NCBI RefSeq assembly: GCF_020921035.1
Contig: NC_063154.1
Coordinates: 6,634,001-6,698,000 of the forward strand
Direction: 5' to 3'
DNA length: 64,000 nt
Source: Rhodamnia argentea
Lineage: Eukaryota; Streptophyta; Magnoliopsida; Myrtales; Myrtaceae
In this document: in pieces, positions 23,370 through 35,700 of the stretch
Numbering within the stretch: the first letter of the stretch is position 1
How the letters are laid out: the number at the start of each line of letters is the position of its first letter
Position numbers and translations under genes: made by a program
The notes under the pieces: model-generated
What the model was told of the DNA's origin: nothing
Databases searched by the model: none
The model's input: the letters and a program-made list of their open reading frames with translations, nothing else

Positions 23370-25119
23370 ACTTAGTGTTGCTAAACTTAGGTTGTGTTTC
23401 TTCGTCGCAGCACTGTTTGCAAGTCATGAACATGGGCAATAGCGAACGGTCGCTGCTCCAAGAATACGATTTCAATTGTCCATATCGGCTCGCTGGGATC
23501 GGCACAGCTAAAAGAAGTTGAATTTATTTCAGATGGAGATTTCCGTTAGAAAAGTTCACGTAGCTTGTTCAATATGTACTGAGATTATCGAGCAGCTTTA
23601 TCGTCGATACATGTAGCGACAAGACGTAGTAGCCTTTTGTTTATCCATGAATCTTTACGCATTTTTATATTGACTAATCGCGTACATGTCCAAATCAAAG
23701 CGCAACGCAACTAAGCAGCTCTCCGAGCCGACTCCAATTTTGTGTGAATGTCCAAAGCTACAACGAGGGGGCATCCTCGCGGCTGGGACGGACGAGTTGT
23801 TCGACAACATGATCGTGTATACCGCAAATAAGATTGAGGCTGGTGGAGACGAGAACTTGACCGTGTCAATTCCATCTAGGGACACTTTAATCTTACTCTT
23901 CTCCTTCTCAACTGCCCTAGCTTCCCCAACCCCATCCTCACATTCCCTGGCCACCAATTTCTTAATCGCCCTGCGTCCTCTTACCCAGCTTCCCCATTTC
24001 TTGATTCCCCTTGCCTTGCTTGGTCGTGACCGAGCAAGAAGAGAACTTGGAAGACTCAAAGTCTGCAGGCCCTGGCTGCGAGCCTCTGGCCGGCAAGGTC
24101 GCCATCCTTCGCCGAGGGGCTTGCCGATGCCCCACCAATGGTGGGGCAGCAGCCACAGGCCGAGAGCTCCACTCCCGCCTTCGTGTGTGTGTGTGTGTTT
24201 TTTTTTTTTTGTGAATTCTTAAAAAACAGAAAAGGAAAAAAAAATTAAACAAATAGAAATGATAAAAATGCCCTTGAGACTATATCTTTTTTTTAGACTT
24301 CATAGCAACTTCAGGCCCTTATTCGAAATAATATTAACTTCAAGCTCTTGTTTGAGAAAATAAGAGTACTTCGGACTCTTATTATGAATAAGGTGCACTT
24401 TATGCTCTTATTGAAGAAAATCAAAATATTTCAGGTTCTTATTTGAAATTTTCTATTAATGTGATTCATTAATTGCTCTGATGGCCCCGTTTCATGCGCT
24501 TAGAATTAGTCCCATTCACGTTTGGCTAAGTGTTTTATGAATGGATGGTCTTCTACTAGTCAAGGGCAGTTTTGTTTCTTCTTCTCATAGGCAAGATGAT
24601 GAGGAGGATAAGGGAAGGATTCAGACTCATCGGTATGAGAAATTACTAAACCACACTGCTATACGTGCTAAAATGAATTTATCAAGTGGAACTTGCCATG
24701 TTCAACGAGCCAAATTTAATACAGCTTAAATGATGTGCTCACGTAATAATTTCTCGGGTGAGTACACATTATATTCGAAGGAGGAGGGGGTAACATATAC
24801 CGCCGCGGACATGATTTTCTGAAGCTCATTAAAACTCCGTCTACTTATTCCATAATCGAATTATTTCCAACATTTCATATTGATTAAAACTCAAAGGCCG
24901 AATTTTGCTACTTGTTTTGTTTTGAAGTTATCTCGGATGTATTTTGATTGCAGATAAATTGTGATATTTTTCTTTTGTATCATGAGGAGGTGAATGACAT
25001 GAAATATTACTTTTGACAAAACAAGAAAGAATTGCTGCTTAAAATCGGCAACAAAGGATTGGCCTACCTCATATCGTTGGAATACCGCCAAAATCAGTTG
25101 GATATTTTTGCCTTTGGAA

Positions 25120-25154
<35 letters not shown>

Positions 25155-25244
25155 GCCTATCTTATCCTGGTAATAGTCTGATGAGCACTTAATCGCACGC
25201 CGTTCCTTTGATCTTTTTGCACCAATCTGAACCGAATCAAGACC
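23370..25244. other. Intergenic DNA and CPN60B4 promoter region
   Basis: A 178-aa plus-strand frame (23686-24222) lacks family resemblance and ends in a (GT)n/T-rich tract, so I do not call it a gene. A loose repeat of 'ttcaggctcttatt..gaaa' phrases lies at 24295-24450. A (CT)n microsatellite of about 31 bp (25122-25152) sits roughly 93 bp upstream of the CPN60B4 start codon, probably in its promoter or 5' UTR. No clear TATA box could be assigned. Confidence 0.5.
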
Positions 25245-28200
25245 ATGGCGCGTTCCCCGACACCAATCTCTGCACTCTCCTTCAATACCCGGAGTCCTCC
25301 GAACTTGCCATCCTCGTACACAAGCCCAGCATCGACTCCCAAAGCCGCTGCCAAAGAGCTCTACTTCAACCGAGATGGTTCCGCCACCAAGAGACTCCTG
25401 GTTCGGACTCTCAACTCTTGAAATTTCATTCAACACACCCCGAAATCGAGAAAACCCATTTCCTTTTCTCCTCCTCTTTTCGCCTTGTCTGAGCCCACAA
25501 TGCGTGATTAGCTTTGAAGTTCTTTCTTTTATTCCCCTCTTTTGGGTGCAGGCTGGCGTCAACTTGGTGGCAGAGCTGGTGGGGTTGACATTGGGACCGA
25601 GAGGACGGAATGTGATCTTGCAGAACAAGTATGGGCCTCCCAAGATTGTCAATGATGGCGAGACTGTTCTCAAAGAGGTATTGCCTTGTTCTACCTGTTG
25701 CTTGTCTTCCTCATGTTTGCTTTGAATCCTGTTTTGTTTTGGCAATTGTCAGACTCCGCGCATGATGTTGTCTTAATTCGACCGTGCGTTGGGATCGGTT
25801 CGATCCTGTGTGCTTATTGGTGCCTTCAAATAAATCGAGGGAAAAAAATTCTTGCTTCTTCTAACGGAGGATGAATGTGCAAGAAAAGTCACTGGTGTGG
25901 CGGTGCTTAAAGGGATTTCTTAGGAGTTAGTTGACAGATGTTATAAATTAATTGATCAGACTCGTGTTTTCATAGTTCAACTTTGATAAATTTAGCTTCA
26001 CTGGTGGTACGGTTCCTTGTGTGGTGATGGATCACGCGATTTGTAGAAGCTTTCAATTGTGTTTGGATGCTTATAGGATTATCCCTGATGTGATATGAAA
26101 ATGTAGATAGAGTTGGAGGATCCTCTGGAGAATGTCGGGGTGAAATTGGTGAGGCAAGCTGGCGCAAGAACAAATGAACTTGCTGGTGATGGGTCCACTA
26201 CCTCCGTGGTTCTTGCTCATGGCCTGATCTCCGAGGGTGTGAAGGTATGTTTCATCCATTCTTTTGGATAGCCTATTGACTCCCTTTTGCTTGGAGAGAA
26301 ACATACCTTTCATCAGTGGCCAATTATCTTTGGATGGCCCATGCTTTTCTCCTCTCATTTTAGATCTTTTAGTGAACTCTTTGACTCGATCAAGCCTCAC
26401 TAATTGGGACTCATGCAAATTCTCGTTGCATTGCACCAACTTCTTCGATTTAACTTTAAACTCGCAAAGGTTGTTGCAGCTGGCGTTAATCCTGTTCAAG
26501 TTTCTCGTGGGATTGTAAAGACTGCAAAGGCCCTTGTCACAGAGCTGAAGAAGATGTCCAGAGAGGTAATAGATTTTTTTCTCCTTCTCCGAGTTATTAT
26601 CAGAGTTAGCCAACGTAATACAGTAAATGATGACATACAGCGAAGGCTTTGAGCAGGGAGTGATGATAAATCTTGCAAACTAGCTGAAGAGTTTGCATAA
26701 TCTTGGTGCTTACTTCTCATGAAGTACAGAAATGTCCACGATACAGGTCGAGGACGATGAACTCGTACATGTTGCTGCAGTTAGCGCGGGGAATGATCAT
26801 GTGGTGGGAAGCATGATAGCTGACGCACTTCGGCAAGTGGGTCGGAGAGGCGTTGTCACAATAGAGAAGGGGAAGTGTCGCCAAAGCAGCCTACAAATCG
26901 TTGAAGGCATGCAATTTGACCGTGGATATCTGTCTTCTTACTTTGTGAACGACAGAAAGAAGATGACAGTGGAATTTCACAATTGCAAGGTAGAAATCTA
27001 TAATTTTACCTCCATCTGTTATTTGGTTGAATGATAAGGGGTACGGATTTTCTTTACAGTTACTTTTGGTTGACAAGAAAATCACAAACCCGAAGGACAT
27101 GTTTAAGATTATGGATAGTGCTGTTAAAGAGAAGTATCCAATCCTCGTAGTCGCGGAAGGTATTGAGCAGGAAGCTCTGGCTCCTCTAATAAGGAACAAG
27201 CTCAGAGGCGTGCTGAAGGTAGCAGCTATTAAGGCTCCTGCATTTGGTGAACGCAAGAGCCATTGCTTAGATGATATTGCCATATTAACAGGAGGTACCA
27301 TATCCCGCATCATACTAAAATCTTCAGTCTCATTGCGTGTTGTACTTCAGAGCTCAGACTAATTCTTTCACTTTTGAATGTTTCCTTTACTCGTCTTACA
27401 GGCACTGTCATCAGAGACGATGTGGGGTTGACTCTGGAAAAAGCCACAAAGGAAGTACTGGGAACAGCTGCGAAGGTTGTGATAACCAAAAATTCAACAT
27501 TGATAGTTACAGATGGAAGCACAAGAAAGGCTGTTGAGGAGAGAGTTTCTCAAATCCGAGGCCTTGTCAAGGTGCTTCTCCGTCCTAACAAGAATAATTA
27601 GCTGATGACTTTTGCTTCTTTGCATATTTTTTTCCTCGACACAGAGAAATTCATTGCAAAAATCTGGGGTAAAAAATCATTATATGTGAAATAGAACTCG
27701 GCGTTCAGCTCAGACTAGAAAATATTGAACTTTGAGGTTAAATTTGGGCGAAATATTACAAGATGATGACAGCCCACAGTCATGCATTTTCTAGTGACTT
27801 AACACTTTTGACATGGCCCTAACTCCTAATAGTAGCTACTCTGATACACCTAATGCGTTACCTTTTTTCTTTTGGCAGAACACTGATGAAAATTTTCAAC
27901 AGAAGATACTGTATGAAAGAATAGCAAGGTTATCGGGAGGAATTGCTATTCTTCAAGTAATTTGAGTATATCTCCTTGTTGGCTTCTTGGTTTAATATAA
28001 ATTCTGAGACCACTAACTTCCATTCAAACTGATGAATTATATGGGTTATATTAAAGGTGGGAGCTCAAACGCAAGTGGAGTTGAAGGATAAACAGCTGAG
28101 AGTTGAAGATGCCTTGAATGCAACGAAGGTATATAATCATATCCTTAGATCTCTGACCAACTCCAGTTTTCTAGTACCAATGTCACAGCCAGTAAATTAG

Positions 28201-29623
28201 CGTATTGCAGGCAGCAATTGAGGAAGGTGTTGTAGTTGGTGGTGGCTGTAGTCTTTTGAGACTGTCTACAAAGGTTGATTGCATCAAAGAATATCTAGAT
28301 AATGAAGAGCAGAAGGTAAGTTTTTTCTTAGATATCTAATTGAATACCTGTATTTGTATAAAAGGATAACGTGATACTTTAAGAGGATTTTTGGACAATA
28401 AATGTCCTATGAAGATCATATTGATGCTCTACACGTGTTCTTTATTCCTTATTGTCCAAAAAAATATAATAAAGAGAACCAGTCGCTCAAAATGAAATGA
28501 ACAATAGTGTTCACTATCCAAGTAAAATAAGATCCCTTCTTCTTTCCAGATTTTTTTTCTCCTTACAATTATTCAAACTAAACATCTTAACTTGTTTAGC
28601 CTGTAAACTTAAATGCAGATAGGAGCAGAGATTTTCAAGAAAGCTCTAAGCTACCCTGCAAGGCAGATAGCCAAGAATGCTGGTGTCAATGGAAGTGTGG
28701 TAGTGGAGAAGGTACTTCCTTAGAGATGCATCATTTTGTTACCAGTATTTTAATTGCAAATCATGCCTTCTAGTGCTTTGTCAACTAATTTTGCTTGACG
28801 TTGTGTTTTGACCACAATTCTCCACACGGTCCGCATTTTTGCAGGTCCTATCGAGTAACATCATGAACTACGGATATAATGCTGCAAGGTACTGCTATGA
28901 GGATTTACTGGCAGCTGGAATAATGGATCCGACGAAGGTACATAATCTTATAGATGTAACTTGTGTGCAAAGCATGATCTCTCCAGTTTTAAGCAAGGCT
29001 GATCAGCAAGTGATATGTAGGAGGTTAAATTGTAGTAGCTTGAGGTGTTAAATGTTGAATTGGCTGACTACCAGAAAAGTTATTCTTCAATCTGCCTGAG
29101 TATCAGGACACTCTTGACACTGATTTGATACTATTGATATTGAACTCAGAAGAAGTGTTTGTAGACAATCCTGAAGCAAATGGTTGGAAACAGTTTTCCT
29201 TCTTTAAATGAAAATATTCCCTCACAGCTAGATATAGCTGATGCATGTGCCCTTTGGCATTCTACTCTGTATCCAAATATACACGTAATATTCGTCTTGC
29301 TTATTTTGCTTAGGTTTGATTAGGCTTATGGTTCAAAGTGTAAATGACATGCAGGTGGTAAGATGTTCTTTGGAGCACGCGGCATCTGTGGCAACAACTT
29401 TTCTAAGCTCCGATGCAGTTGTCGTCGACATTAAGGAAGTAGAGCTGCCTGTACGGATGCCGATGCCGATAAGAAAGCCTCTTAGAAAGCCAGGTAATGT
29501 TTCTTTTTCTCTGTCTTCACCTGATCGTTCACACAAATATAATCACTTTCTGCTATGATTCACTGGATACTAGTTTATCATTCTGCAGGTATTCCCCAAG
29601 CAGGCATGCCACTTATTGTGTAG
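25245..29623 (+). CDS. CPN60B4: Plastid chaperonin 60 subunit beta-4 (14 exons, 592 aa)
   Basis: This is a subunit of the chloroplast Cpn60 folding complex; in Arabidopsis the beta-4 subunit is needed to fold NdhH of the NDH complex. Exons: 25245-25400, 25552-25677, 26107-26244, 26470-26565, 26747-26989, 27060-27294, 27402-27571, 27879-27956, 28057-28128, 28211-28315, 28619-28711, 28845-28937, 29355-29493, 29589-29623 (1779 bp in total). The N-terminal ~35 residues are Ser/Pro-rich, as in a transit peptide. Group I chaperonin motifs are present: VTLGPRGRN-like [24 protein letters not shown], the ATPase motif AGDGSTTS, and EEGVVVGGG. Beta-4-like signatures include [10 protein letters not shown] and [15 protein letters not shown]. 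The C-terminus is Pro/Arg-rich ([12 protein letters not shown]) and lacks the usual beta tail. The exon 1 donor (CTG/GTTCGG) is weak but required by family alignment. Confidence 0.93.
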
Positions 29624-30652
29624 AGATAAAAGCCGTTCCGGACTCGGATTACTCGTAAATGCTCGAAGTACCGCACCTCTAAAAGGAGATGCCCGTTTTC
29701 CTTGTAGCACTTCAGTGGCTGTAACATACTAGACTTACTAGTCATACAACTGCTCTTGGTTTTGCTCGAGTTAGAAGCTAACACAGGAAACTTGTCAACA
29801 AAAATTTGTATCTACAGCGGAACAGATATCAATGGAGAGATGGTCAGTACACGGCTTCTTACCTCGGAAGAGAGTGATCAAATGCCTACATATAACTGGA
29901 AGCATAGATGTCAACTTCAAACACTACTTTTACGGGGTCAGAATTCATCTGTTGGGACCATCTCGACTCTTTTCAATGGAAGCTCGCTCTCATCTCACAA
30001 TTTACACGAATAAACACTTGCTTACAAGCACATTCTATGCGCTGCTAAAGTTCGGAAAGAAGAAACTGGGGTAGATAAAGGCTTGATGAAGTACTCAGAT
30101 TCATTCACAATCTCCGTTCTTTTGCCTCACAGCATGCCTGTCTGCGGTCCTTACATCTGTTGGCATTGGAGCAATGCTGTGATTATTCTGAATGGACATA
30201 GTAATCTGTTGGAGGGTTCATGGGACACTGATGTATCATGACCATTTGTTTTTGTGGGTCCTATGTAGGATCCAGATCGATCTAACGGTTGTCATGCACT
30301 ACGCCGACATGAGCCCTTTGCACCCAATAATTACTATCATAAAACCAGATGTGCCGACAATGCCAAGACAATTCTGCTATTATCTCTGCGAGCCTTCTTT
30401 CGTCTGCTTTAAAGTTTGCGCCTTTCCTTATCTTCTGCTGTTCTTTTGGATACTCTGTTCTTCCTCGAGCTTATCATGTATGGACATGACAGTAACGCCA
30501 CAACACACCGCACTAGAAAAAGCTCGAGAACCGTGTCCCCGGAATGAAGTATCCTTAAGAAAGAAACAAGCTTCCTGTATGACTTTTAAGACACAGATTC
30601 GTGTAGTTGAGAGAGATTCCACAAAAAACTTGAGCAGAGCAGCAAAAGGAAA
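29624..30652. other. CPN60B4 3' region and intergenic DNA
   Basis: This contains the CPN60B4 3' UTR and the probable promoter of the following short ORF. The plus-strand frame 30192-30665 (157 aa) has no recognisable domain and is not called a gene. Nothing else could be supported. Confidence 0.5.
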
Positions 30653-30811
30653 ATGCTGGGCTTGAGACGGATGATGGGGTTCAGCGTGAGAGGCGCTTTG
30701 GATGTGATCGTCGCCGGGGTTTCTCTGGTGATCGGGTTAGGGTTCTGGGTTCTCGTCACCTCCATTCTCTGCTCTGTTGCTTTCATTCGATGCGCCAAGC
30801 TTCCTTCTTGA
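30653..30811 (+). CDS. Small single-span membrane protein candidate (52 aa)
   Basis: An ATG at 30653 opens a 52-codon frame ending at TGA 30809-30811. It is preceded by an A-rich context (aaaggaaaATG). The product starts with a basic LRRMMGFSVRG segment, is followed by a ~28-residue hydrophobic helix (VIVAGVSLVIGLGFWVLVTS and onward), and ends with RCAKLPS. This basic-then-hydrophobic layout suggests a tail-anchored or single-pass protein. Base composition is more GC-rich than the flanks and codon use is ordinary. I do not recognise a named family. A further in-frame Met pair at codons 7-8 could be the actual start. Confidence 0.45.
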   Translation: MLGLRRMMGFSVRGALDVIVAGVSLVIGLGFWVLVTSILCSVAFIRCAKLPS

Positions 30812-32706
30812 TCAATGGTACGTCATGATCCAACTCTCCACTCTATTCTTCCTCAGCTTGGCTTGCGTTTCAAAGCAACTTACGTTTATCCCTTTCCAGG
30901 GTCTCTGTCTTTGATTGGGATATGAACTTGGTAAAGATTTTCTTGGTCACGTATCTTACTAATTTCGTGTTTTTATTCTCGTTTCTCTTTTTCTGGTCCA
31001 CCGGCTATACGCTTGGAGAAGAGCTGTCATAAGTCGCGGGATTAGCGTCCCGGGTATGTCATCGGCTCGTGCCGGCAGCCTACTTCGATCCAAGCCCAGA
31101 GGGATTACTTCGGAGCTCGTACTTGTGAGATGATCGATATGCCGGGTGGTCTGAGATTGCCGGGAGGTCCAAAATTTAGGATCATGCTATGATTTGTGCA
31201 TTTTCTGCAGAAGGATAATCAGATTTTGGATTGATGTTTATATTAAAGAGGAGAGAGCAGTGTGCATGTATGATCTTTCCATTAAGCGCTGAAGCTAGCT
31301 AGATGCATTTAAGTTTTACAGGTTTGGAACTTGAAAAAAGCCTAAAAAGTCCGTAACTTTCTTCTAACTATCATGGCTCGGCGCAGTGCGGTTCATCGAT
31401 TCGGATCGAATGCTTAATTTCAATCAGAACTACTACATTTGACGTGGCGGCCTTCCTAACATCGAATGATGTGATGTCACAGGCGAATCGGGCATTTTCA
31501 GTGCTTGAGGAGTCTAGCTTGTTCTCTCTCACTGCATAGAAGTCATGCGTGTCGCTCGACAAAACTTAGATTTCGCAGACCACGGAAATTCAAATCGAAT
31601 GATCTAGTAATGTTGCGGCCGAGGTTCGCCCTCCCCTCAAAGGGGCGAGGCGGGACCTTCTTCTGCTTACGAACAGGAAGGAGCAAGTGGAGAAGAAATG
31701 AGTAACCATCTCACCCTTCCTCTGCCCCGTTTTCTAAACACCCCAGAAGTTCTCTCCGCCATGGTTGCAGGAACTGCAAGGAGAGAGACAGAGGAAGTAC
31801 ATTCAACCGAAACATAAGCTCCAATGTATCTTCTTCTGTTTTTTGGGTCTGAGCTCCAATGTACTTCAAAGCGTCCACCCTGATTAACTAATCAACCACT
31901 GACATAATATAAAAATAAAAATTATAATGTAATACATCAGGGACAACATTGTCACTCTGCGTTAAGAATCCACCTTAAAACATTGAAGAAACATCAAGCA
32001 CGTCACGGGACATTAAATATGAGTCGCTTATTAAGTGTTCTTTGTAATTCATAACATCATTTAATATGTTTAATATTGCCTATTTTTTTTTAAGTTTGCT
32101 TCAGTATCGATTTATCTTTCGTGTAAAAAATCTACTCGTGATTACATAATTTTCTTAATTTTTTACGTAACGAAAGTACGGTGAGTTACAAATTTCTCGA
32201 GAGAAAGAATATCGATAAGGTTTTCATGCAACTCATGTTTGATTATTTTCCAAAGCCATGCATGTAAATTCTTCACGAAACGACTTAAATTTACGCTTTT
32301 TCCCCGAAACTAGAAAATCGAACGACCTTATTTTTCCCGAAAGGAGAGGGGAGAGAGAGAGAGAGAAGCAGAGTTCATCGTGGCAGTATTGTAGCGTCGG
32401 CACGGCGTTGACCAAATAAAAAGCGTTTTCCCTGCTCTTCTTCTACGTCTTATTTTTTCTGTTCTTGCCTCTTGGACGCACAATTATATATAATTCCATT
32501 CCAGGTCGACATCGATCTCGAACTCATCCACTCGTTCTTGAGCCTATCGAGGATCCGGGTCCTCTCAGTTCCAGGAGGCATCCCCACTGCGTGCGTCTGT
32601 TCGACGAACCTCCCACGGTGCAGCATCGCTCGCTATGATCGTCTTGTTCCACTTCCAGAATCAGGAGCTTGGAATCTGGTCGTGAGTAATTTGTTCGAGA
32701 AAAGTC
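30812..32706. other. Intergenic DNA and LAG1 promoter/5' leader
   Basis: No gene is recognised between the small ORF and the ceramide synthase gene. Minor features are a (GA)n run at about 32350-32365 and a TATA-like tatatataa at 32485-32493, about 215 bp upstream of the LAG1 start codon. The 133-aa frame at 32472 overlaps the presumed leader in another frame and is not supported. Confidence 0.5.
32485..32493 (+). promoter_or_regulatory. TATA-like element upstream of the LAG1 ceramide synthase
   Basis: The sequence tatatataa lies about 215 bp before the start codon at 32707. That spacing would give a 5' UTR of around 180 bases. This is a motif call only, without support for a transcription start. 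Confidence 0.35.
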
Positions 32707-35700
32707 ATGGGGTTGATCCAAGAAGCTCTGTCCGTGGAATGGGAGCGAGAATCTTATCCGGAGTACGCGGATTTCGCTCTCCTCCCTCTCTTCGCCCTCT
32801 TCTTCCCTTCCGTCCGGTTCGTCCTCGACCGATTCGTGTTCGAGGTATCGCATGTCGCTGCACCGTGCCGTGATTTGGCTTCTTCATCGATGCCTCCTTC
32901 TCTTTTTTGTGAATGGGGATCTTCCCTTCCTTTTCTGAGCTGATTAGTGGTCGGACTCCCTTCGCTGTTTCGGTAGTAACTGTGTCCGTGAGTTAGTTGA
33001 TTTTCTATTTAGCTGGAAAGGTGCAGAGAGAGATGTCGTCTTATGATGCTTGCAATAGTCTGATGGTGTTTGTCCAATGGGACAAGAGAGAGAAGTGTCG
33101 TGTCGATTACTATGAGATGTGCAGTTGCATGGATGCTCTAATGGTGTGGTATTGCAGAAGCTAGATTGCAAAGTTTGGGACTGTGTATTAGATGCTTGTT
33201 TGCCATTTACAATTCCTCGGGAAAATGTTCTCCTTGGTGCTATTGCGAAATTTCCGAGCATTTTACGGCACTGAAAGTGGAGAATTTGTCTTGTAAAAGT
33301 CTGACATCTCTTGCAAAAAAATGGGAAATAAAATGCGATCATGAGCTCTATGGTCTCATGGATTGGGAAATGATCAATTGAAGGTCTTTATGAATCTCAA
33401 ATGTATGTGGCATTCATGTAACTTATGCATGTCTCCAGCCGATTACTTACGTATTCCCTATTCAGAATTCCAGAAATGTACTTTGTTAGTTCTGGATTAT
33501 GTTTTAGCAGCTGGTTGTGTGAGTATGTTTGCACTCAATCAACTTGCAAGAACTTTCTTCTTTAATCTCTTCTGTCATCCCTTTTACCCGTGAGATGAAT
33601 ATACTGCAAGGAAGTACTACCATTAAATCTGGGAAGCTTCAGTCATCTTCTTTTCTTTTTCTTTTTTCATAATACAAGAAACTTAGAATTATGTGTCATC
33701 TGTAAGATATCTATTTTGCTCCCTTTCTACATGGATGCTGCATCCTTTTTGTCACCACCATTTGCTCTTCTGTCATCCCTTTCATCCGTGAGGTGAATAT
33801 ACTGCAAGGAAGTACTACCATTAAATCTGGGAAGCTTCAGTCATCTTCTTTTCTTTTTTATTTTTTCATAATACAAGAAACTTAGAATTATGTGTCATCT
33901 GTAAGATATCTGTTATGCTCCCTTTCTACGTGGATGGTGCATCCTTTCTGTCACCACCATTTGCTCTTGATATATACTTCTTTGGGGTTTCTCCTTGAAT
34001 TCCTCATAACGTCTGCATCCAACTTTGCAGAAAGCAGGCAGAAGGTTAATCTTTGGAAAGGGGTATCAGAGAATGGATCTTGAGACAGATGACAGAAAGA
34101 GGAGGATAAGGAAATTCAAAGAATCAGCATGGAAATGTATTTACTATCTTTCAGCTGAAGTGTTGGCTCTCTTTGTCACTTATGATGAGCCTTGGTTCTC
34201 TAATACGATGAACTTTTGGGTAGGACCAGGAAACCAGGCTTGGCCTGACCAGAAAATTAAGTGAGATTCTGAACATCATGTCTGGCTGTTTCATTTCATG
34301 AAGGCAATTTCCTGACTGGTTTTTGCACCTCAGGTTCAAACTGAAGGGATTGTACATGTATGTAGCTGGATTTTATGCATATTCCATATTTGCTTTGATC
34401 TTTTGGGAAACAAGGCGATCTGACTTTGGGGTGTCAATGAGTCATCATGTAGCAACTCTCACTCTTATAGTGTTGTCTTACATATTAAGGTAACTTTCTA
34501 CTTATTTCCGGATTCCTTTTCTTCTCTTAATAGTTATTCTAGTATATGTTACCACTATAGAGTGCAAAGTCGTATAGTACCTTGAATATTCACTATTAGC
34601 GAGTTTTATGTCCAAATGAGGTAACAAAAATAAATTAACCAAGAAGGCCTCTACAGTAGACTTGAACAAACAAGCAAACAAAAGATGAAAAATGGAACTT
34701 GATAAATTGAGAGAGATCTTTCAACAAAATTCAGGATGGAAATTCCGGAATAAAGCACACTATATATGCTTCCAATTAGTTTGAAGGTGCCTTTTTGTCT
34801 GGGAAAGGTGTGCTCAGGGTCCTTACGAGAATCGCTGTTCAAGATGTCTAATTAATAGTTCCATATCAAACTTTGGCATAACTGGACCTGGGAAACCAAT
34901 CGTATGTTCAATATTTTCTTTTAAGCAACTTCAGCATTTTCCCCGGAAAGCTTTTTCCTTTTTTGTGATGTATTTTGTCTTAATTGCATGTATGCGGATT
35001 GAATGTATAAAGTTCTACAAGATCTGGCTGTTCACCTTCATTCACTATCTTCAATAAGCAAAATCAAAATTTTTCTAAAAGTGTTATGAGGAAAGCTAAT
35101 GACAATGTAGCCGCTTTACTATCCTTCACAGTGAACCCTAGGAATTATAAACAGTGAACCTAGGCATTATAAACAGTAATTCATAGGATCAGATCCTTAA
35201 GAGTTGAGTAGGGAATGCTAGAAACTTCAGTCTGCATTTATCAGCCGTTTCATCTGTTTGTGTGTGCTTTTTTGTCTTAATTAATTTGGATGCGTAAGAC
35301 AATGGTAAGGTCGCAACAGTGCATTATTCCATCGGTCGGATTTGTTTGTGTTTGCTATCCCTTCGTTGTTAATCTAGATGCATAAGATAATTTTAGCGGC
35401 CTAGCATGATCAGTGGAGAATTTTTTCTGAAGATTAGGTGTAAATGGTCTCCTAAAACACTTATTGTTATGTTCTCCTTTAATCTTTACTGGCAGGTTTG
35501 CTCGAGTTGGGTCAGTTGTTTTGGCTCTTCATGACGCCAGTGATGTCTTTTTGGAGGTAGGGAAGATGTCCAAATACGGTGGTGCTGAGAACTTAGCAAG
35601 CTTCTCTTTTGTACTCTTTGTCTTGTCTTGGATAATATTGCGCCTCATTTACTACCCTTTCTGGATCCTTTGGAGTACAAGGTGAGTCTCAGTTCCAAGA

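Noticed and set aside
23686-24222. A 178-residue plus-strand frame
   Set aside because: Low-complexity Ser/Leu/Pro composition, no recognisable domain, and an end in a GT/T-rich tract.
24891-25745. A 284-residue minus-strand open frame across the start of CPN60B4
   Set aside because: It runs antisense to CPN60B4 exons 1-2 and through a (CT)n microsatellite that yields an Arg-Glu repeat. It has no family resemblance, so it is a shadow of the plus-strand gene.
32472-32873. A 133-residue plus-strand frame upstream of and overlapping the LAG1 start
   Set aside because: It overlaps LAG1 exon 1 in another frame and has no family resemblance.
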